Part shown: piece after piece, positions 8,693 to 19,040 of the stretch
How the letters are laid out: each line of letters begins with the position of its first letter
Position numbering within the stretch: position 1 is the first letter of the stretch
Assembly: GCF_947487805.1 (NCBI RefSeq)
Contig: NZ_CANKXW010000001.1
Span: 495,501 to 559,500 of the forward strand
Direction of reading: 5' to 3'
Origin: an uncultured Tateyamaria sp.
Lineage (GTDB): Bacteria; Pseudomonadota; Alphaproteobacteria; Rhodobacterales; Rhodobacteraceae
DNA length: 64,000 nt
Made by a program: the position numbers and the translations under genes
The notes under the pieces: model-generated
What the model was told of the DNA's origin: nothing
Database searches by the model: none
The model's input: only the letters and a program-made list of their open reading frames with translations

Positions 8693-9304
8693 ATGTCGCA
8701 AGACGCTAATCCGATGCAGAGGATAGGGAACGTGCCACAAAACCGGGCAAACATGCTGATTGCCCTAGGGTCAAACATGTCCTCTGACGTAGGGTCGCCG
8801 AAAGAAGTGCTTCTCAAAGCTGTGCGCGAAATTGCACAAGCCGGTGCCCTGATTCGAGCCAAAAGTGCGCTTTTTTCAACCCCGGCCTTCCCTGCCGGAA
8901 GCGGCCCGGACTTTGTAAATGCTGCGATTTCGATTGATGCATCGTGGGCACCGGCCGAGGCCATCGCCGTGTTGCATGGCATCGAGGCCAAGCTGGGGCG
9001 GCGCCGCGATGTACGGTGGGGGCAACGGATCATCGACCTTGACCTTCTGTCGCACGGCGCCTTGATCCGCCCGGATGTCGCGACGTTGCGTCATTGGATG
9101 TCACTCCCATTGGACGAGCAGCGCGAAAAAGCACCGGGGCAATTGATCCTGCCGCACCCCCGGATGCACGAACGGGCCTTCGTTCTGGTCCCCTTGGCCG
9201 AGGTTGCGCCCGATTGGGTCCATCCGATCACGCGCCGCACGGTTCTTCAGATGCGGGATGCCTTGCCGCAGGACGATCTGGATGCGATTACAGCCTTGCA
9301 ATAG
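8693..9304 (+). CDS. folK: 2-amino-4-hydroxy-6-hydroxymethyldihydropteridine pyrophosphokinase
   Basis: Transfers pyrophosphate from ATP to the pterin in folate synthesis. 203 residues from the first ATG. The core runs from ALIALGSNMSS through DFVNAAISI, LGRRRDVRWGQRIIDLDLLSHG (the RWGxRxIDLDLL signature) to LPHPRMHERAFVLVPLAEVAPDW. Two later in-frame ATGs (8714, 8753) are also possible; the last would start right at the conserved domain. No convincing ribosome site separates them. Confidence 0.93.
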   Translation: MSQDANPMQRIGNVPQNRANMLIALGSNMSSDVGSPKEVLLKAVREIAQAGALIRAKSALFSTPAFPAGSGPDFVNAAISIDASWAPAEAIAVLHGIEAKLGRRRDVRWGQRIIDLDLLSHGALIRPDVATLRHWMSLPLDEQREKAPGQLILPHPRMHERAFVLVPLAEVAPDWVHPITRRTVLQMRDALPQDDLDAITALQ

Positions 9305-9375
9305 CGCTTGTCATTCCAGCCAAACGCGCCTAGATACACGCCCTCTATCTCTTATTGCTGATCTGGAGCATCCCC

Positions 9376-9729
9376 ATGGCCCGCGTGACCGTTGAAGACT
9401 GCGTTGACAAGGTTCCGAACCGTTTCGAACTGGTGATGCTGGCAGCACACCGGGCCCGCGAGATTTCCTCGGGCGCGCCGATCACTGTAGACCGTGACAA
9501 CGACAAGAACCCGGTCGTATCCCTGCGCGAGATCGCCGACGAGACGCAGAGCGCGGACGAGTTGCGCGAGCGCCTGATCGAATCGAACCAGAGCCAGATC
9601 GAAGTCGACGAGGCCGAAGAGGACGCGATGGCGCTTCTCATGGGGGCCGAGCAGGACAAGCCCGACGAAGACAGCATGTCCGAAGAGATGTTGTTGCGTC
9701 AGTTGATGGCAGCCCAAGGCCAGGGCTAA
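9376..9729 (+). CDS. rpoZ: RNA polymerase omega subunit
   Basis: Small subunit that helps assemble beta-prime into RNA polymerase. 117 residues; [30 protein letters not shown] is the canonical omega start, with the [14 protein letters not shown] region following and an acidic C-terminal tail. It lies 20 bases before rsh, the usual alphaproteobacterial pairing of omega with the (p)ppGpp enzyme. Confidence 0.96.
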   Translation: MARVTVEDCVDKVPNRFELVMLAAHRAREISSGAPITVDRDNDKNPVVSLREIADETQSADELRERLIESNQSQIEVDEAEEDAMALLMGAEQDKPDEDSMSEEMLLRQLMAAQGQG

Positions 9730-9749
9730 CATTTTAAGGTGCGGACCGG

Positions 9750-11900
9750 ATGATCTCTGCCGACGATCTGATCGCGCTGGTCCGCAACTATAACCCCAAA
9801 CTGAACGAAGACCTGATCCGCCGCGCCTATGCGTTTGGCGGACAGATGCACGAGGGGCAGTTCCGCCATTCAGGCGAGCCGTATTTTACCCACCCCGTTG
9901 CCGTCGCTGCGATCCTGACGGAACAGCAGCTGGACGATGCGACCATTATCACCGCGCTGTTGCACGACACGATCGAAGACACCAAGGCCAGCTACGCCAT
10001 GGTGGCCGAGCAGTTTGGCGACGAGGTCGCAAAGCTGGTTGATGGGGTCACCAAGCTGACCAACCTCCAGCTGTCGTCGGTTGAGACCAAGCAGGCCGAG
10101 AACTTTCGCAAGCTTTTTATGGCGATGTCGAAAGACATGCGCGTGATTCTGGTCAAGTTGAGCGACAGACTGCACAACATGCGCACGATCAAGTCGATGC
10201 GCCCGGACAAGCAGACGCAAAAGGCGCGCGAGACCATGGACATCTTTGCCCCCCTCGCCGGGCGGATGGGGATGCAGTGGATGCGCGAAGAGCTGGAGGA
10301 TCTGGCGTTCAAGGTGCTGAACCCCGACGCGCGTTCGTCAATTATCCGCCGTTTCATCACGATGCAGCGCGAAACCGGCGACGTGATCCAGAAGATCACC
10401 GGCGACATGCGGCATGAACTGGATGCGGCCGGTGTCGAGGCCGAGGTGTTTGGCCGGGCCAAGAAACCCTATTCCATCTGGCGGAAGATGCAGGAAAAGG
10501 ATCAGTCGTTCAGCCGGCTGTCCGACATTTACGGGTTCCGTATCATTACCGGGTCTGAAGAGGACTGCTATCGCACTCTGGGAGCCATCCACCAGCGTTG
10601 GCGTGCGGTGCCGGGGCGGTTCAAGGATTACATCAGCCAGCCCAAGACCAACGGCTATCGGTCGATCCACACCACGGTGTCGGGGCGCGACGGAAAGCGG
10701 GTCGAGGTGCAGATCCGCACCCGCCAGATGCACGATGTTGCCGAAACCGGCGTGGCCGCGCACTGGAGCTATCGGGACGGTGTTCGGTCGCAAAACCCGT
10801 TTGCCGTCGATCCTGCCAAATGGATTGCGCAGCTGACAGAACAGTTCGACGGCGAAGATGACCACGAGGATTTCCTCGAGGCGGTCAAGCTCGAGATGTA
10901 TTCGGATCAGGTGTTCTGTTTTACGCCCAAGGGTGAGGTCGTGAAACTGCCCAAGGGTGCGACGCCCATCGACTTTGCCTATGCCATCCACACGCGCATC
11001 GGCAACGCGTGTGTCGGTGCCAAGGTGGACAACATGCGCGTGCCGTTGTGGACGCGGATCAAGAATGGTCAATCCGTCGACATCATCACTGCCGAAGGCC
11101 AGATGCCGCAGGCCACGTGGCTTGAAATTGCGACAACCGGCAAGGCCAAGACCGCGATCCGTCGGTCTCTGCGCGAGGCGGATCGCGAGCGGTTCATCAC
11201 GTTGGGGCGCGAATTGGCGCGCTCTGCCTTTGCTCACGTGCGCCGCAAGGCCACCGACAAGGCGTTGGAGGCGGCGGCCAAGCAGTTGCGCATGGGCGGG
11301 GTTGATGATGTTCTGGCGCGGCTGGGGTCGGCAGAACTGACCGGGCGCGAAGTTGTACAGGCAATTTATCCTGATCTCACGCCAAAGCCCGGTAACGAAA
11401 TCGACGCACGCCGCGCCGTCATCGGGCTCTTGCCGGGGCAGAGTTTCCAGCGCGCCACATGTTGCGAGCCTCTGCCGGGCGAACGCATCGTCGGGATCAC
11501 GTTTCGCGGTGAGGGCGTTGTCGTGCACGCCATCGATTGCGACCGCCTCGTCGAATACGATGATCAGCCGGACCGCTGGGTGGATCTGCACTGGCACGAG
11601 GGCGCGCATCCGGCGGTTTATGGCGCCACCCTAGAGGTCACGATCGGCAATGATGCCGGTGTATTGGGGCGCATTTGCACCTTGATCGGCGAAACCCGCG
11701 CCAATATCTCCAATCTCGAATTCCTGGACCGCAAACCTGACTTTTACCGCTTGCTGATCTATGTGGAACTGCGGGACGCTCCGCATCTGCATTCGCTCAT
11801 GGGCGCGCTTCAGGCTGAAAGTGACGTTGCGACCATCGACCGTCATCGCCGCGTCGTGCCACCTGTGGCACAGGCCGACGCAGTCGTTCAGGGCGGATGA
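9750..11900 (+). CDS. rsh: Bifunctional (p)ppGpp synthetase/hydrolase (RelA/SpoT homologue)
   Basis: Makes and degrades the stringent-response alarmone. 716 residues. Domains in order: HD hydrolase (HPVAVAAIL... ALLHDTIEDT, about 45-75, and DRLHNMRT), synthetase (YSIWRKMQ, DIYGFRII, then RFKDYISQPKTNGYRSIHTTV), TGS (VFCFTPKGEVVKLPKGATPIDFAYAIHT, about 385-415) and C-terminal ACT (TLEVTIGNDAGVLGRICTLIG). The RFKD (RxKD) motif in the synthetase loop is the type found in bifunctional enzymes rather than the ExDD of RelA. Both catalytic halves look intact. Confidence 0.95.
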   Translation: MISADDLIALVRNYNPKLNEDLIRRAYAFGGQMHEGQFRHSGEPYFTHPVAVAAILTEQQLDDATIITALLHDTIEDTKASYAMVAEQFGDEVAKLVDGVTKLTNLQLSSVETKQAENFRKLFMAMSKDMRVILVKLSDRLHNMRTIKSMRPDKQTQKARETMDIFAPLAGRMGMQWMREELEDLAFKVLNPDARSSIIRRFITMQRETGDVIQKITGDMRHELDAAGVEAEVFGRAKKPYSIWRKMQEKDQSFSRLSDIYGFRIITGSEEDCYRTLGAIHQRWRAVPGRFKDYISQPKTNGYRSIHTTVSGRDGKRVEVQIRTRQMHDVAETGVAAHWSYRDGVRSQNPFAVDPAKWIAQLTEQFDGEDDHEDFLEAVKLEMYSDQVFCFTPKGEVVKLPKGATPIDFAYAIHTRIGNACVGAKVDNMRVPLWTRIKNGQSVDIITAEGQMPQATWLEIATTGKAKTAIRRSLREADRERFITLGRELARSAFAHVRRKATDKALEAAAKQLRMGGVDDVLARLGSAELTGREVVQAIYPDLTPKPGNEIDARRAVIGLLPGQSFQRATCCEPLPGERIVGITFRGEGVVVHAIDCDRLVEYDDQPDRWVDLHWHEGAHPAVYGATLEVTIGNDAGVLGRICTLIGETRANISNLEFLDRKPDFYRLLIYVELRDAPHLHSLMGALQAESDVATIDRHRRVVPPVAQADAVVQGG

Positions 11901-11912
11901 GAAAGGCATAAA

Positions 11913-12572
11913 GTGGTTTTCAAACGCCGCGATCCGAAACCGATCTTGCGGGCCGTGCTGGAGTTTCTCTGGCCACGCGGCGGTTGGACGCGTGCCTTTC
12001 ACTATGTCAAACACCGGGTGCGCCGCCTGCCGGATACGCCGGAGAAGATTGCGCGCGGTATCTGGGCGGGCGTCTTCACCACGTTCAGCCCGTTTTATGG
12101 CATGCATTTTTTCGTCGCGGCCTTTATCGCGACCGTCATGCGGGGCAATATACTTGCCTCTTTGATGGCCACGTTCTTTGGCAATCCGCTGACCTATGTG
12201 CCCATCGGCTTGATTTCGCTGCAAACCGGGCACTGGCTTTTGGGATCCGAAATGCAGGAGGGGACGAGGCGGTCCTTTGGGGGCAAGTTCGTGGATGCCG
12301 GTGAAGACCTGTGGCTCAACTTCAAACATGTTCTGATGGGAGAACCGCGCGACTGGACCGGGCTCAAGATCTTTTTCGACGAGATTTTCTTTCCCTATCT
12401 CATCGGCGGGATCATTCCGGGCATCATTGCGGCGACGATCTGTTATTACGTATCGGTGCCGGTGATCCGGGCCTATCAGGCGCGCCGCAAGGGGGCGATC
12501 AAGGCGAAGTTCGAGGCGATCAAGGCCAAGGCCGCAGCCAAGGCGACCGAGATCAAGAACAAGGCCGACTAG
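11913..12572 (+). CDS. DUF2062 membrane protein
   Basis: 219 residues starting at a GTG preceded by GAAAGG. The body PEKIARGIWAGVFTTFSPFYGMHFFVAAFIA followed by RGNILASLMATFFGNPLTYVP is the DUF2062 signature, with about four membrane segments and a highly basic, Lys/Ala-rich C-terminal tail (about 190-219). The family is uncharacterised. It sits 12 bases after rsh, in the position it holds in many alphaproteobacteria. Confidence 0.88.
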   Translation: MVFKRRDPKPILRAVLEFLWPRGGWTRAFHYVKHRVRRLPDTPEKIARGIWAGVFTTFSPFYGMHFFVAAFIATVMRGNILASLMATFFGNPLTYVPIGLISLQTGHWLLGSEMQEGTRRSFGGKFVDAGEDLWLNFKHVLMGEPRDWTGLKIFFDEIFFPYLIGGIIPGIIAATICYYVSVPVIRAYQARRKGAIKAKFEAIKAKAAAKATEIKNKAD

Positions 12573-12671
12573 GCAGCCATCGCTTTGGTACAATTTTCGC
12601 GCTTTGTCCGCATTCCCACATGGGCCAAGCCGCACTAGATTGGGCTGCAACGAGGGAAAGGACCTGAACTC

Positions 12672-13424
12672 ATGACTGCACCGCTCGGCCGCTTGCGCCT
12701 TGGCGTGAACATTGATCACGTCGCAACCGTGCGCAATGCACGCGGCGGCGACACGCCTGACCCGCTGCGCGCGGCCAAAATCGCGGAAACTGCCGGGGCG
12801 GATGGCATCACCGCGCATCTGCGCGAAGATCGGCGCCACATCTCGGACGCAGATATCGAAGGGTTGATGGATGTTCTGACCGTGCCGCTCAATTTCGAGA
12901 TGGCGGCGACCGATGAAATGCAGAGCATCGCCCTGCGGCACAAGCCGCACGCAGTGTGCATCGTTCCTGAGAAACGCGAGGAACGTACAACCGAAGGTGG
13001 CCTTGAGGTCGCGCGCGAGGAAAACAGGCTGGCCCATTTCATCGCGCCGCTGCGCGAGGCCGGGTGCCGGGTGTCGATCTTTATCGCAGCTGACAAACGC
13101 CAGATCGAGGCCGCGCATCGCATCGGCGCGCAAGTGATCGAGTTGCATTCGGGGGCCTATTGCGACGCCCATCACGAAGGGCGGTTCGAGGAACGCGACC
13201 GCGAGTTGGAGGCCATGCGCGAGATGTCCGCCTTTGCCCATGATCTGGGGCTTGAGGTGCATGTGGGGCATGGTCTGACCTATGAAACGGTGCAACCCGT
13301 CGCTGCCTTTCCCGAGGTGATGGAGTTGAACATCGGCCATTTTCTGATCGGTGAGGCGATATTCCGCGGGCTGGACCCGGCGATTGCCGAAATGCGGCGC
13401 CTCATGGACGCAGCTCGCGCGTGA
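12672..13424 (+). CDS. pdxJ: Pyridoxine 5'-phosphate synthase
   Basis: Condenses 1-deoxyxylulose 5-phosphate with 3-amino-1-hydroxyacetone 1-phosphate to make vitamin B6 phosphate. 250 residues. [18 protein letters not shown] with the active-site histidine, [24 protein letters not shown] and [15 protein letters not shown] are family motifs, and the length is standard. Its stop overlaps the GTG start of acpS. Confidence 0.96.
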   Translation: MTAPLGRLRLGVNIDHVATVRNARGGDTPDPLRAAKIAETAGADGITAHLREDRRHISDADIEGLMDVLTVPLNFEMAATDEMQSIALRHKPHAVCIVPEKREERTTEGGLEVAREENRLAHFIAPLREAGCRVSIFIAADKRQIEAAHRIGAQVIELHSGAYCDAHHEGRFEERDRELEAMREMSAFAHDLGLEVHVGHGLTYETVQPVAAFPEVMELNIGHFLIGEAIFRGLDPAIAEMRRLMDAARA

Positions 13425-13831
13425 TTCTGGGCATCGGCACGGACCTTGCCAATATCGACCGGATCCAGGGAACCCTTGACCGGTTTGGCGATCGTTTCCG
13501 CAACCGCGTTTTTACCGACGTCGAACAGGCCAAATCCGAACGCCGCAAGGACACGGCAGGCACCTATGCCAAGCGTTGGGCTGCCAAGGAGGCGTGTTCC
13601 AAGGCGCTTGGCACAGGGTTGCGCATGGGGATCAGCTGGAAGGACATGGCCGTCAGCAATCTGCGCACCGGGCAGCCGGTGATGGCCGTCACGGGCTGGG
13701 CCGCGGAGCGGTTGGCCGAGATGACGCCAGAGGGACACGAGGCGATCATCCATGTGACCCTCACCGATGATCACCCTTGGGCGCAGGCCTTTGTTGTGAT
13801 CGAAGCGCGGCCGATTGCGCCCTCGGCTTGA
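13421..13831 (+). CDS. acpS: Holo-[acyl-carrier-protein] synthase
   Basis: Transfers 4'-phosphopantetheine from CoA to acyl carrier protein. 136 residues beginning [15 protein letters not shown] with the Mg-binding aspartate, then [26 protein letters not shown] carrying the WAAKEA glutamate. The GTG start overlaps the pdxJ stop (GTGA), which implies coupled translation; the next ATG would remove the first motif. Confidence 0.95.
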   Translation: MILGIGTDLANIDRIQGTLDRFGDRFRNRVFTDVEQAKSERRKDTAGTYAKRWAAKEACSKALGTGLRMGISWKDMAVSNLRTGQPVMAVTGWAAERLAEMTPEGHEAIIHVTLTDDHPWAQAFVVIEARPIAPSA

Positions 13832-13886
13832 CACCTTTGGCCGGCACCCGCATGTACCCCCAAACAACCCCGAGCAGGAGCGCCCC

Positions 13887-14711
13887 ATGGCCGCCAAGGA
13901 AAAATCGCAAAATGGCGTGATCGAGACGATCAAGACGGTTGTCTATGCCTTGCTGATTGCGGGTGTGTTCCGCACGCTCTTTTTCCAACCGTTCTGGATC
14001 CCGTCGGGGTCGATGAAGGAAACGCTGCTGATCGGGGATTTCCTGTTCGTGAACAAGATGGCCTATGGCTATTCCTATGCCTCGTGCCCGTCGATCCCGA
14101 TTATCGGGCTGGATGCCAAGAAACTCTGCGGCTTTATCGACGGTGACAACACCCGCATCTTTGCCGGCGAGCCCGAGCGCGGCGATGTCGTGGTGTTTCG
14201 CCACCCGGTGTCCGGGTCCGATTTTATCAAGCGCCTGATCGGTCTGCCGGGGGACACAGTGCAGGTGCAGGACGGCGTGATCATCCTCAACGGCACACCT
14301 GTGCCGCAGGAGCCTGCCGGAACCTTTTCGGAAACCTTTGAAAGGCAGGGCCCGCAAGGGTTGATCCCGCGTTGTGAAAGCGGCGCGGTGGGGCAGGGTG
14401 CGGAATGCACCAAGTCGCGCTTTGTCGAAACCTTTCCCGAGGGCACGTCGCACACTGTACTGAACGTGGGCGTGCAGGGGTCGGACAATACATCCGTCTA
14501 CCGCGTGCCTGACGGCCACTATTTCTTCATGGGGGACAACCGTGACAACTCGTCCGACAGCCGGTTAGCACAGGTCGCGGGCGGCGTGGGCTATGTCCCC
14601 TATGAAAATCTGATCGGGCGCGCGGATCGCATCATGTTCTCGTCTGCCGGTCGGTCCATGCTGTTCTTCTGGACATGGCGCGGCGATCGATTCTTCAAGG
14701 GTGTTGAGTGA
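13887..14711 (+). CDS. lepB: Signal peptidase I
   Basis: Cleaves signal peptides of exported proteins at the outer face of the inner membrane. 274 residues, one N-terminal membrane anchor (about 12-32). The Ser-Lys dyad is S42 in [10 protein letters not shown] and K115 in [25 protein letters not shown] (about 214-225) is the conserved C-terminal box. A CAGGAG ribosome site supports the ATG at 13887. The stop overlaps the GTG of rnc. Confidence 0.95.
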   Translation: MAAKEKSQNGVIETIKTVVYALLIAGVFRTLFFQPFWIPSGSMKETLLIGDFLFVNKMAYGYSYASCPSIPIIGLDAKKLCGFIDGDNTRIFAGEPERGDVVVFRHPVSGSDFIKRLIGLPGDTVQVQDGVIILNGTPVPQEPAGTFSETFERQGPQGLIPRCESGAVGQGAECTKSRFVETFPEGTSHTVLNVGVQGSDNTSVYRVPDGHYFFMGDNRDNSSDSRLAQVAGGVGYVPYENLIGRADRIMFSSAGRSMLFFWTWRGDRFFKGVE

Positions 14712-15394
14712 AGCTGGGCGCGGATCTCAAAGCCTTTGAGGCAAGGATCGGCCACAGGTTCGCCACCCCCGATTTGTTGATCGAGGCGCTGACACACGCC
14801 TCTATGTCGTCGCCGACACGGTCAGACAACCAGCGCATGGAATTTCTGGGTGACCGGGTTTTGGGCCTCGTGATGGCCGAAGCGCTGCTAGATGCAGACC
14901 GGGCCGCCGCGGAGGGGATGCTGGCACCGCGGTTCAACGCGCTGGTGCGCAAGGAAACCTGCGCCGATGTCGCCCGCGAGGTCGGACTGGGCGATGTGCT
15001 GCGGCTCGGGCGGTCTGAGATGGTATCAGGCGGGCGTCGCAAGCAGGCGCTTTTGGGCGATGCGGTCGAAGCGGTGATCGCTGCCGTCTATCTGGATGCC
15101 GGGTTCTCTGCCGCGCGCGATCTGATCCTGCGCCTCTGGGGGGACCGCGTGACCCGCGTCGAAGAAGACGCGCGCGACGCCAAGACGGCGTTGCAGGAAT
15201 GGGCGCAGGCCCGGAAACTGGCACCGCCGCGTTACGTGGAAACAAACCGCAGTGGTCCGGATCACGCGCCGGTCTTTACGATCTCGGTCGAGTTGGACAG
15301 CGGCGCCACGGCTGAGGCCACCGCCGGATCGAAACGCGACGCACAGCAGGCCGCCGCCAAGGCGCTTCTGGGCCAATTGGAGCAAGACACATGA
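14708..15394 (+). CDS. rnc: Ribonuclease III
   Basis: Double-strand-specific endoribonuclease for rRNA and mRNA processing. 228 residues: catalytic domain with [20 protein letters not shown] (residues about 38-57) and [16 protein letters not shown] carrying the metal-binding acids, followed by a dsRNA-binding domain from about 155 (ALQEWAQ... [14 protein letters not shown]). GTG start overlaps the lepB stop and its own stop overlaps the era start (ATGA). Confidence 0.95.
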   Translation: MKLGADLKAFEARIGHRFATPDLLIEALTHASMSSPTRSDNQRMEFLGDRVLGLVMAEALLDADRAAAEGMLAPRFNALVRKETCADVAREVGLGDVLRLGRSEMVSGGRRKQALLGDAVEAVIAAVYLDAGFSAARDLILRLWGDRVTRVEEDARDAKTALQEWAQARKLAPPRYVETNRSGPDHAPVFTISVELDSGATAEATAGSKRDAQQAAAKALLGQLEQDT

Positions 15395-16299
15395 GCACCC
15401 GCGCCGGTTTCGTCGCCTTGATCGGAGAGCCCAACGCGGGCAAATCCACGCTGCTGAACCGCATGGTCGGCGCCAAGGTCAGCATTGTCACGCACAAGGT
15501 CCAGACCACCCGCGCACGGATCCGTGGCGTCGCCATCGAGGGCGACAGCCAGATCGTATTTGTAGACACGCCAGGCCTGTTCCAACCGCGACGCAGGCTG
15601 GACCGCGCCATGGTGGCTGCCGCGTGGGGTGGTGCCGCGGATGCGGATGTCGTCGTCCTGATGGTCGAGGCGCACAGGGGCGTGACGCCCGGCGTGGAAC
15701 GCATTCTCGAAGGGATGGCCCAGATCGGGCAGGGCCGGACCGTGTCGCTGGCGATCAACAAGATCGACCGGGTCGAAGCGCCGGTGCTTCTGGGCCTGAC
15801 GCAGGACCTCAACGATCGCTTTGACTTTGCCGAGACGTTCATGATCTCTGCGGAAAAGGGGCACGGTGTCGACGCGCTACGCCGCTGGCTGGCCGAACAG
15901 GTGCCCGAGGGGCCGTGGCTGTATCCCGAAGATCAGATTGCTGATTTGCCCATGCGGATGATCGCGGCGGAAATGACGCGCGAGAAACTGACGCTGCGCC
16001 TGCATCAGGAACTGCCCTACCAGCTGACGGTCGAGACCGAGACATGGGAAGAACGCAAGGACGGCTCGGCCCGGATCGAGCAGATCATCTATGTCAGCCG
16101 CGACGGCCACAAGGGCATCGTGCTGGGGCACAAAGGCGAAACGATCAAGGCCGTCAGCCAGGCCAGCCGCGCCGAGCTGACCGAGTTCCTGGGTCGCAAG
16201 GTGCACCTGTTTCTTCAGGTCAAGGTTCGCGAAAAATGGCAGGAAGAGGCGGAGCGCTATTCGCAAATGGGGCTGGATTTCAAGGATGGGAATGCCTGA
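15391..16299 (+). CDS. era: GTPase Era
   Basis: Ribosome-assembly GTPase that binds the 3' end of 16S rRNA. 302 residues. G1 [17 protein letters not shown]3 DTPGLF, G4 NKID and the C-terminal KH domain around [23 protein letters not shown] are intact. It is translationally coupled to rnc, the common rnc-era pairing. Confidence 0.96.
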   Translation: MSTRAGFVALIGEPNAGKSTLLNRMVGAKVSIVTHKVQTTRARIRGVAIEGDSQIVFVDTPGLFQPRRRLDRAMVAAAWGGAADADVVVLMVEAHRGVTPGVERILEGMAQIGQGRTVSLAINKIDRVEAPVLLGLTQDLNDRFDFAETFMISAEKGHGVDALRRWLAEQVPEGPWLYPEDQIADLPMRMIAAEMTREKLTLRLHQELPYQLTVETETWEERKDGSARIEQIIYVSRDGHKGIVLGHKGETIKAVSQASRAELTEFLGRKVHLFLQVKVREKWQEEAERYSQMGLDFKDGNA

Positions 16300-16335
16300 G
16301 GCCTGCGCGCATCGGCTTGTGTTCAGGGGTGCGCC

Positions 16336-16665
16336 ATGCCCCGGTTGAGCGCGCGCTTTTGGGTGGATGCCTATCTTGCCCGGCTGCGCCTGCATGACAT
16401 TCCTGCCTTTGTCGTGGCCCATGGTGATGACACTGCCGGCGCGGTTCTGGTCAAACTCAACACTCTGAACGGACGCGCGGTTCTCTATCAAAGGTCGTTC
16501 GACCTGATGTCTGATACCCGCATCTGGGCCGAACTGGCCGCAGGCGACGAGGCGGAGGTTGACGCGGCGATTGCGCGGCAGCGTGGCTTTGACCCCGACC
16601 TATGGGTGATCGAGGTGGAGGACCGGGAGGGGCGGCACCTGCTGGATCAGGACGGGCTGGCCTAG
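16336..16665 (+). CDS. DUF1491 family protein
   Basis: 109 residues. The opening [33 protein letters not shown] in the middle and [24 protein letters not shown] near the end fit DUF1491, an uncharacterised alphaproteobacterial family usually found next to recO or era. No signal peptide or membrane segment. The stop is one base before recO. Function unknown. Confidence 0.82.
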   Translation: MPRLSARFWVDAYLARLRLHDIPAFVVAHGDDTAGAVLVKLNTLNGRAVLYQRSFDLMSDTRIWAELAAGDEAEVDAAIARQRGFDPDLWVIEVEDREGRHLLDQDGLA

Positions 16666-16666
16666 G

Positions 16667-17392
16667 ATGGAGTGGCGCGACACAGGCATATTGCTCAACC
16701 TGCGTCGCCACGGCGAGACGAGCGCCATCATCGAGGTGTTCACGCCGGAACATGGACGCCATGCCGGGGTGGTGCGCGGCGGGACCAGCCGCAAGATCGC
16801 GCCGATCCTGCAACCGGGCGCACAGCTTGACCTGGCATGGCGCGCCCGGCTGGAGGATCATATCGGCAGTTTCGCGGTCGAACCGATCCGCAGCCGGGCG
16901 GCACTGGTAATGGGGGACCGGCGGGCGCTGGCGGGCTTGAATGCCGTCACTGCGCTTTTGGGGTTCTGCCTGCCAGAGCGCGAGGCCTACCCGCGCCTGT
17001 ATCGCCAAACCGAACAGTTGCTGGATCTCCTGGGGCAGGACGATGTATGGCCGCTGGCCTATCTTAGGTGGGAAATGGCGGTGTTGGAGGATATGGGCTT
17101 TGCCCTTGATCTGTCCTGTTGTGCAGTCACAGGTGGGACGGACGATCTGGCCTATGTGTCGCCGAAATCCGGGCGGGCGGTGTCGCGCGCGGGTGCTGGG
17201 GACTGGGGGCCGCGATTGCTGCCGCTGCCGCCCGTGTTGCGCAACGAAGGCAACGCGCCTGATGCCGAAATTCTGCAAGCACTGGAGACGACGGGATACT
17301 TCCTGCACCACCACCTTGCGCCTGATCTTGGGACACGACCTTTGCCAGAGGCGCGGGCGCGGTTTGTCGATATTATCAGCCGGGGCTCGTGA
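16667..17392 (+). CDS. recO: DNA repair protein RecO
   Basis: Mediator that loads RecA on SSB-coated DNA in the RecFOR pathway. 241 residues: N-terminal OB-fold ([39 protein letters not shown]), helical middle and a short C-terminal domain with a CC pair (SCCAVTGG) followed by [11 protein letters not shown], matching the family. It ends the rpoZ-to-recO run; the last 17 bases overlap the convergent META gene. Confidence 0.92.
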   Translation: MEWRDTGILLNLRRHGETSAIIEVFTPEHGRHAGVVRGGTSRKIAPILQPGAQLDLAWRARLEDHIGSFAVEPIRSRAALVMGDRRALAGLNAVTALLGFCLPEREAYPRLYRQTEQLLDLLGQDDVWPLAYLRWEMAVLEDMGFALDLSCCAVTGGTDDLAYVSPKSGRAVSRAGAGDWGPRLLPLPPVLRNEGNAPDAEILQALETTGYFLHHHLAPDLGTRPLPEARARFVDIISRGS

Positions 17393-17768
17393 ACTTCATC
17401 TCGTCCCCGTCATCATTGCGCAGGAACAGGGTGTATGGGCGGACCTCGGACTGGGTCATGGAAGAAAGCGCCTCGAAGAATGCTGTTTCGGCAGCCAAAT
17501 CCGGGCAGGCCATTTTGGTCGCCGCGATCGGCCCAACCTCGAACCATGGATAGGGCACGCGGTTTTCGGTGGTAAACCTGTTGCAGGGGGCCTGGCCGGA
17601 CATCGGGCCGCCTTCTGCAAATTCGACGGTTGCGCGGGCCTCGAACGGTGCGCCGTTCAATTCCACGAGGGTCCAGAGAACATCACCCGCACCATAGCGC
17701 GCCACGGTTTCATCCGCTTGGCAGGCAGGGATCAACCCCATCAGCATCAACGCAGACAGGCGTATCAC
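17376..17768 (-). CDS. META-domain lipoprotein (HslJ-like)
   Basis: 130 residues from a GTG start that overlaps the TetR stop (GTGA). An N-terminal hydrophobic stretch ends in LIPACQA, a weak lipobox with C16. The body has the META pattern [38 protein letters not shown]...[20 protein letters not shown] proteins are envelope proteins of unclear function, sometimes induced by stress. Its 3' end overlaps recO by 17 bases on the opposite strand. Likely co-transcribed with the TetR gene. Confidence 0.78.
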   Translation of the reverse strand: MIRLSALMLMGLIPACQADETVARYGAGDVLWTLVELNGAPFEARATVEFAEGGPMSGQAPCNRFTTENRVPYPWFEVGPIAATKMACPDLAAETAFFEALSSMTQSEVRPYTLFLRNDDGDEMKFTSPG

Positions 17769-18289
17769 TTGAGCGCCATCACCAGATCGACAAGCGCGGC
17801 AAAGGCGACCAGCGCATCGCCGTCATCGGAGTGCATCTGCTTGAGCCCCACAAGCGAGCCATAGGCGGCGCGGGCAAAGTCCTGATTGGTCACACCGATG
17901 GCCGCCATCAGCTCGATCAACCGCGCGAGCCGAGCCTCGTCCACCGCAGCCAATGCCTTTGATACCTTGCTGTCCGCTTGGGCCCAGGCGCGCAACGCGG
18001 GGCCAGCCACATCGTTTTGCACGGACTGGCCAAAGCGGATCATCTTGTCTGTATCGGACCCATCCATCGCCGCGTCATCGTCCAATTTGGCGAGCGCGCG
18101 GGATTTCCACTCCTCCAGCAATGCGTCCTGGAAGGCGGGGACATCCTTGAAATGCCAGTAAAATGATCCCTTGGACGTTTTCAGATGGCGCGACAGGGGC
18201 TCTGCGCGCAATGCCAACGGACCTTGCGAGGTCAACTGCGACAGGCCTGCATCAATCCAGGCGGCGGGGGAGAGCGGTGTTTTTGCCAT
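17765..18289 (-). CDS. TetR-family transcriptional regulator
   Basis: 174 residues. The N-terminal DNA-binding domain is visible in AWIDAGLSQLTSQGPLALRAEPLSRHLKTSKGSFYWHFKDVPAFQDALLEEW (about residues 10-61), with the TSKGSFYWHFKD recognition region. The remaining helices form the ligand domain, whose effector cannot be predicted. The ATG at 18289 opens MAKTPLSPAAW. It overlaps the META gene, and may regulate that pair or the divergent gene at 18408. Confidence 0.88.
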   Translation of the reverse strand: MAKTPLSPAAWIDAGLSQLTSQGPLALRAEPLSRHLKTSKGSFYWHFKDVPAFQDALLEEWKSRALAKLDDDAAMDGSDTDKMIRFGQSVQNDVAGPALRAWAQADSKVSKALAAVDEARLARLIELMAAIGVTNQDFARAAYGSLVGLKQMHSDDGDALVAFAALVDLVMALK

Positions 18290-18407
18290 GCTCTGGCGAT
18301 ACGACTCAGTATGCCATGGTGCAAGGGAAAGCATGGCAGTGCGCCGGTTTGGGCGCTTTGCCGCACAAGAACGGCACGGGTCTGCCTAACTTGCGGGCGA
18401 GGAACGT

Positions 18408-19040
18408 ATGGGGTGTTATGCGGCGCAACTGGAAACGAATGGACGGATCATGCCGCAAGAACGGGTATCTCTGAGCAGGCTTGAGGTTGGGTTTCTGTTC
18501 GGAGCGTTGGCGGTGTTGGGCGCGTTGAATGTCTGGCAACTCGAATCCGCTCTGGTTGCACCACCGATTGAGTCAGCGGTCGAGCCAGCGCCAGACGCTG
18601 ACATGCCCGAAGCCATGCGTTTCGCTTACGACATCTGGCAGCGCAACGCTTCGGATATCTCGGTCTTTGCGCGTGGGGCCACTGCATACGGGTGGGTGAT
18701 CGAGTATCCCGACGAAGCAACGGCGCGGCGGGACGCTTTGGCCTGGTGCGCGCATCACGGGTCCGATTGCCGCGTGGTCGAGGTACGTCTCGACATCATG
18801 CCCGATCCCGACACTGGCTTGCCGCTGACAAAGGCGATGAAAAACGGTTTTGTCCGATTTGAAATGACGCCGGGGCCTGTGTCATTCGCCATATCGTCAA
18901 ATGGCGCGTTCGCCATCGGCCGCGGCGCAACCGATGAGGCCGCAGACAGGGCTGCGGTTGGCCGGTGTCTGGAACTGGCGGCGCAAGAGCGCCCGGAATA
19001 TATGCCCCGCCACCCATGCACCGTTGTTGCGCGCCGCTAG
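18408..19040 (+). CDS. Hypothetical signal-anchored protein
   Basis: 210 residues. A GAGGAACGT ribosome site supports the ATG at 18408; a second in-frame ATG lies at 18450. One hydrophobic segment (about 27-44, VGFLFGALAVLGALNVW) suggests an inner-membrane anchor with the rest in the periplasm. The segment GWVIEYPDEATARRDALAWC...GSDCRVVEV resembles the repeat-like core of DUF4189-type periplasmic domains (paired cysteines), but I am not certain. Four bases overlap the convergent LysE gene. Confidence 0.7.
   Translation: MGCYAAQLETNGRIMPQERVSLSRLEVGFLFGALAVLGALNVWQLESALVAPPIESAVEPAPDADMPEAMRFAYDIWQRNASDISVFARGATAYGWVIEYPDEATARRDALAWCAHHGSDCRVVEVRLDIMPDPDTGLPLTKAMKNGFVRFEMTPGPVSFAISSNGAFAIGRGATDEAADRAAVGRCLELAAQERPEYMPRHPCTVVARR

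Noticed and set aside
10338-11609. 423-codon antisense frame inside rsh
   Set aside because: Shadow of the RSH gene, whose four domains are unmistakable.
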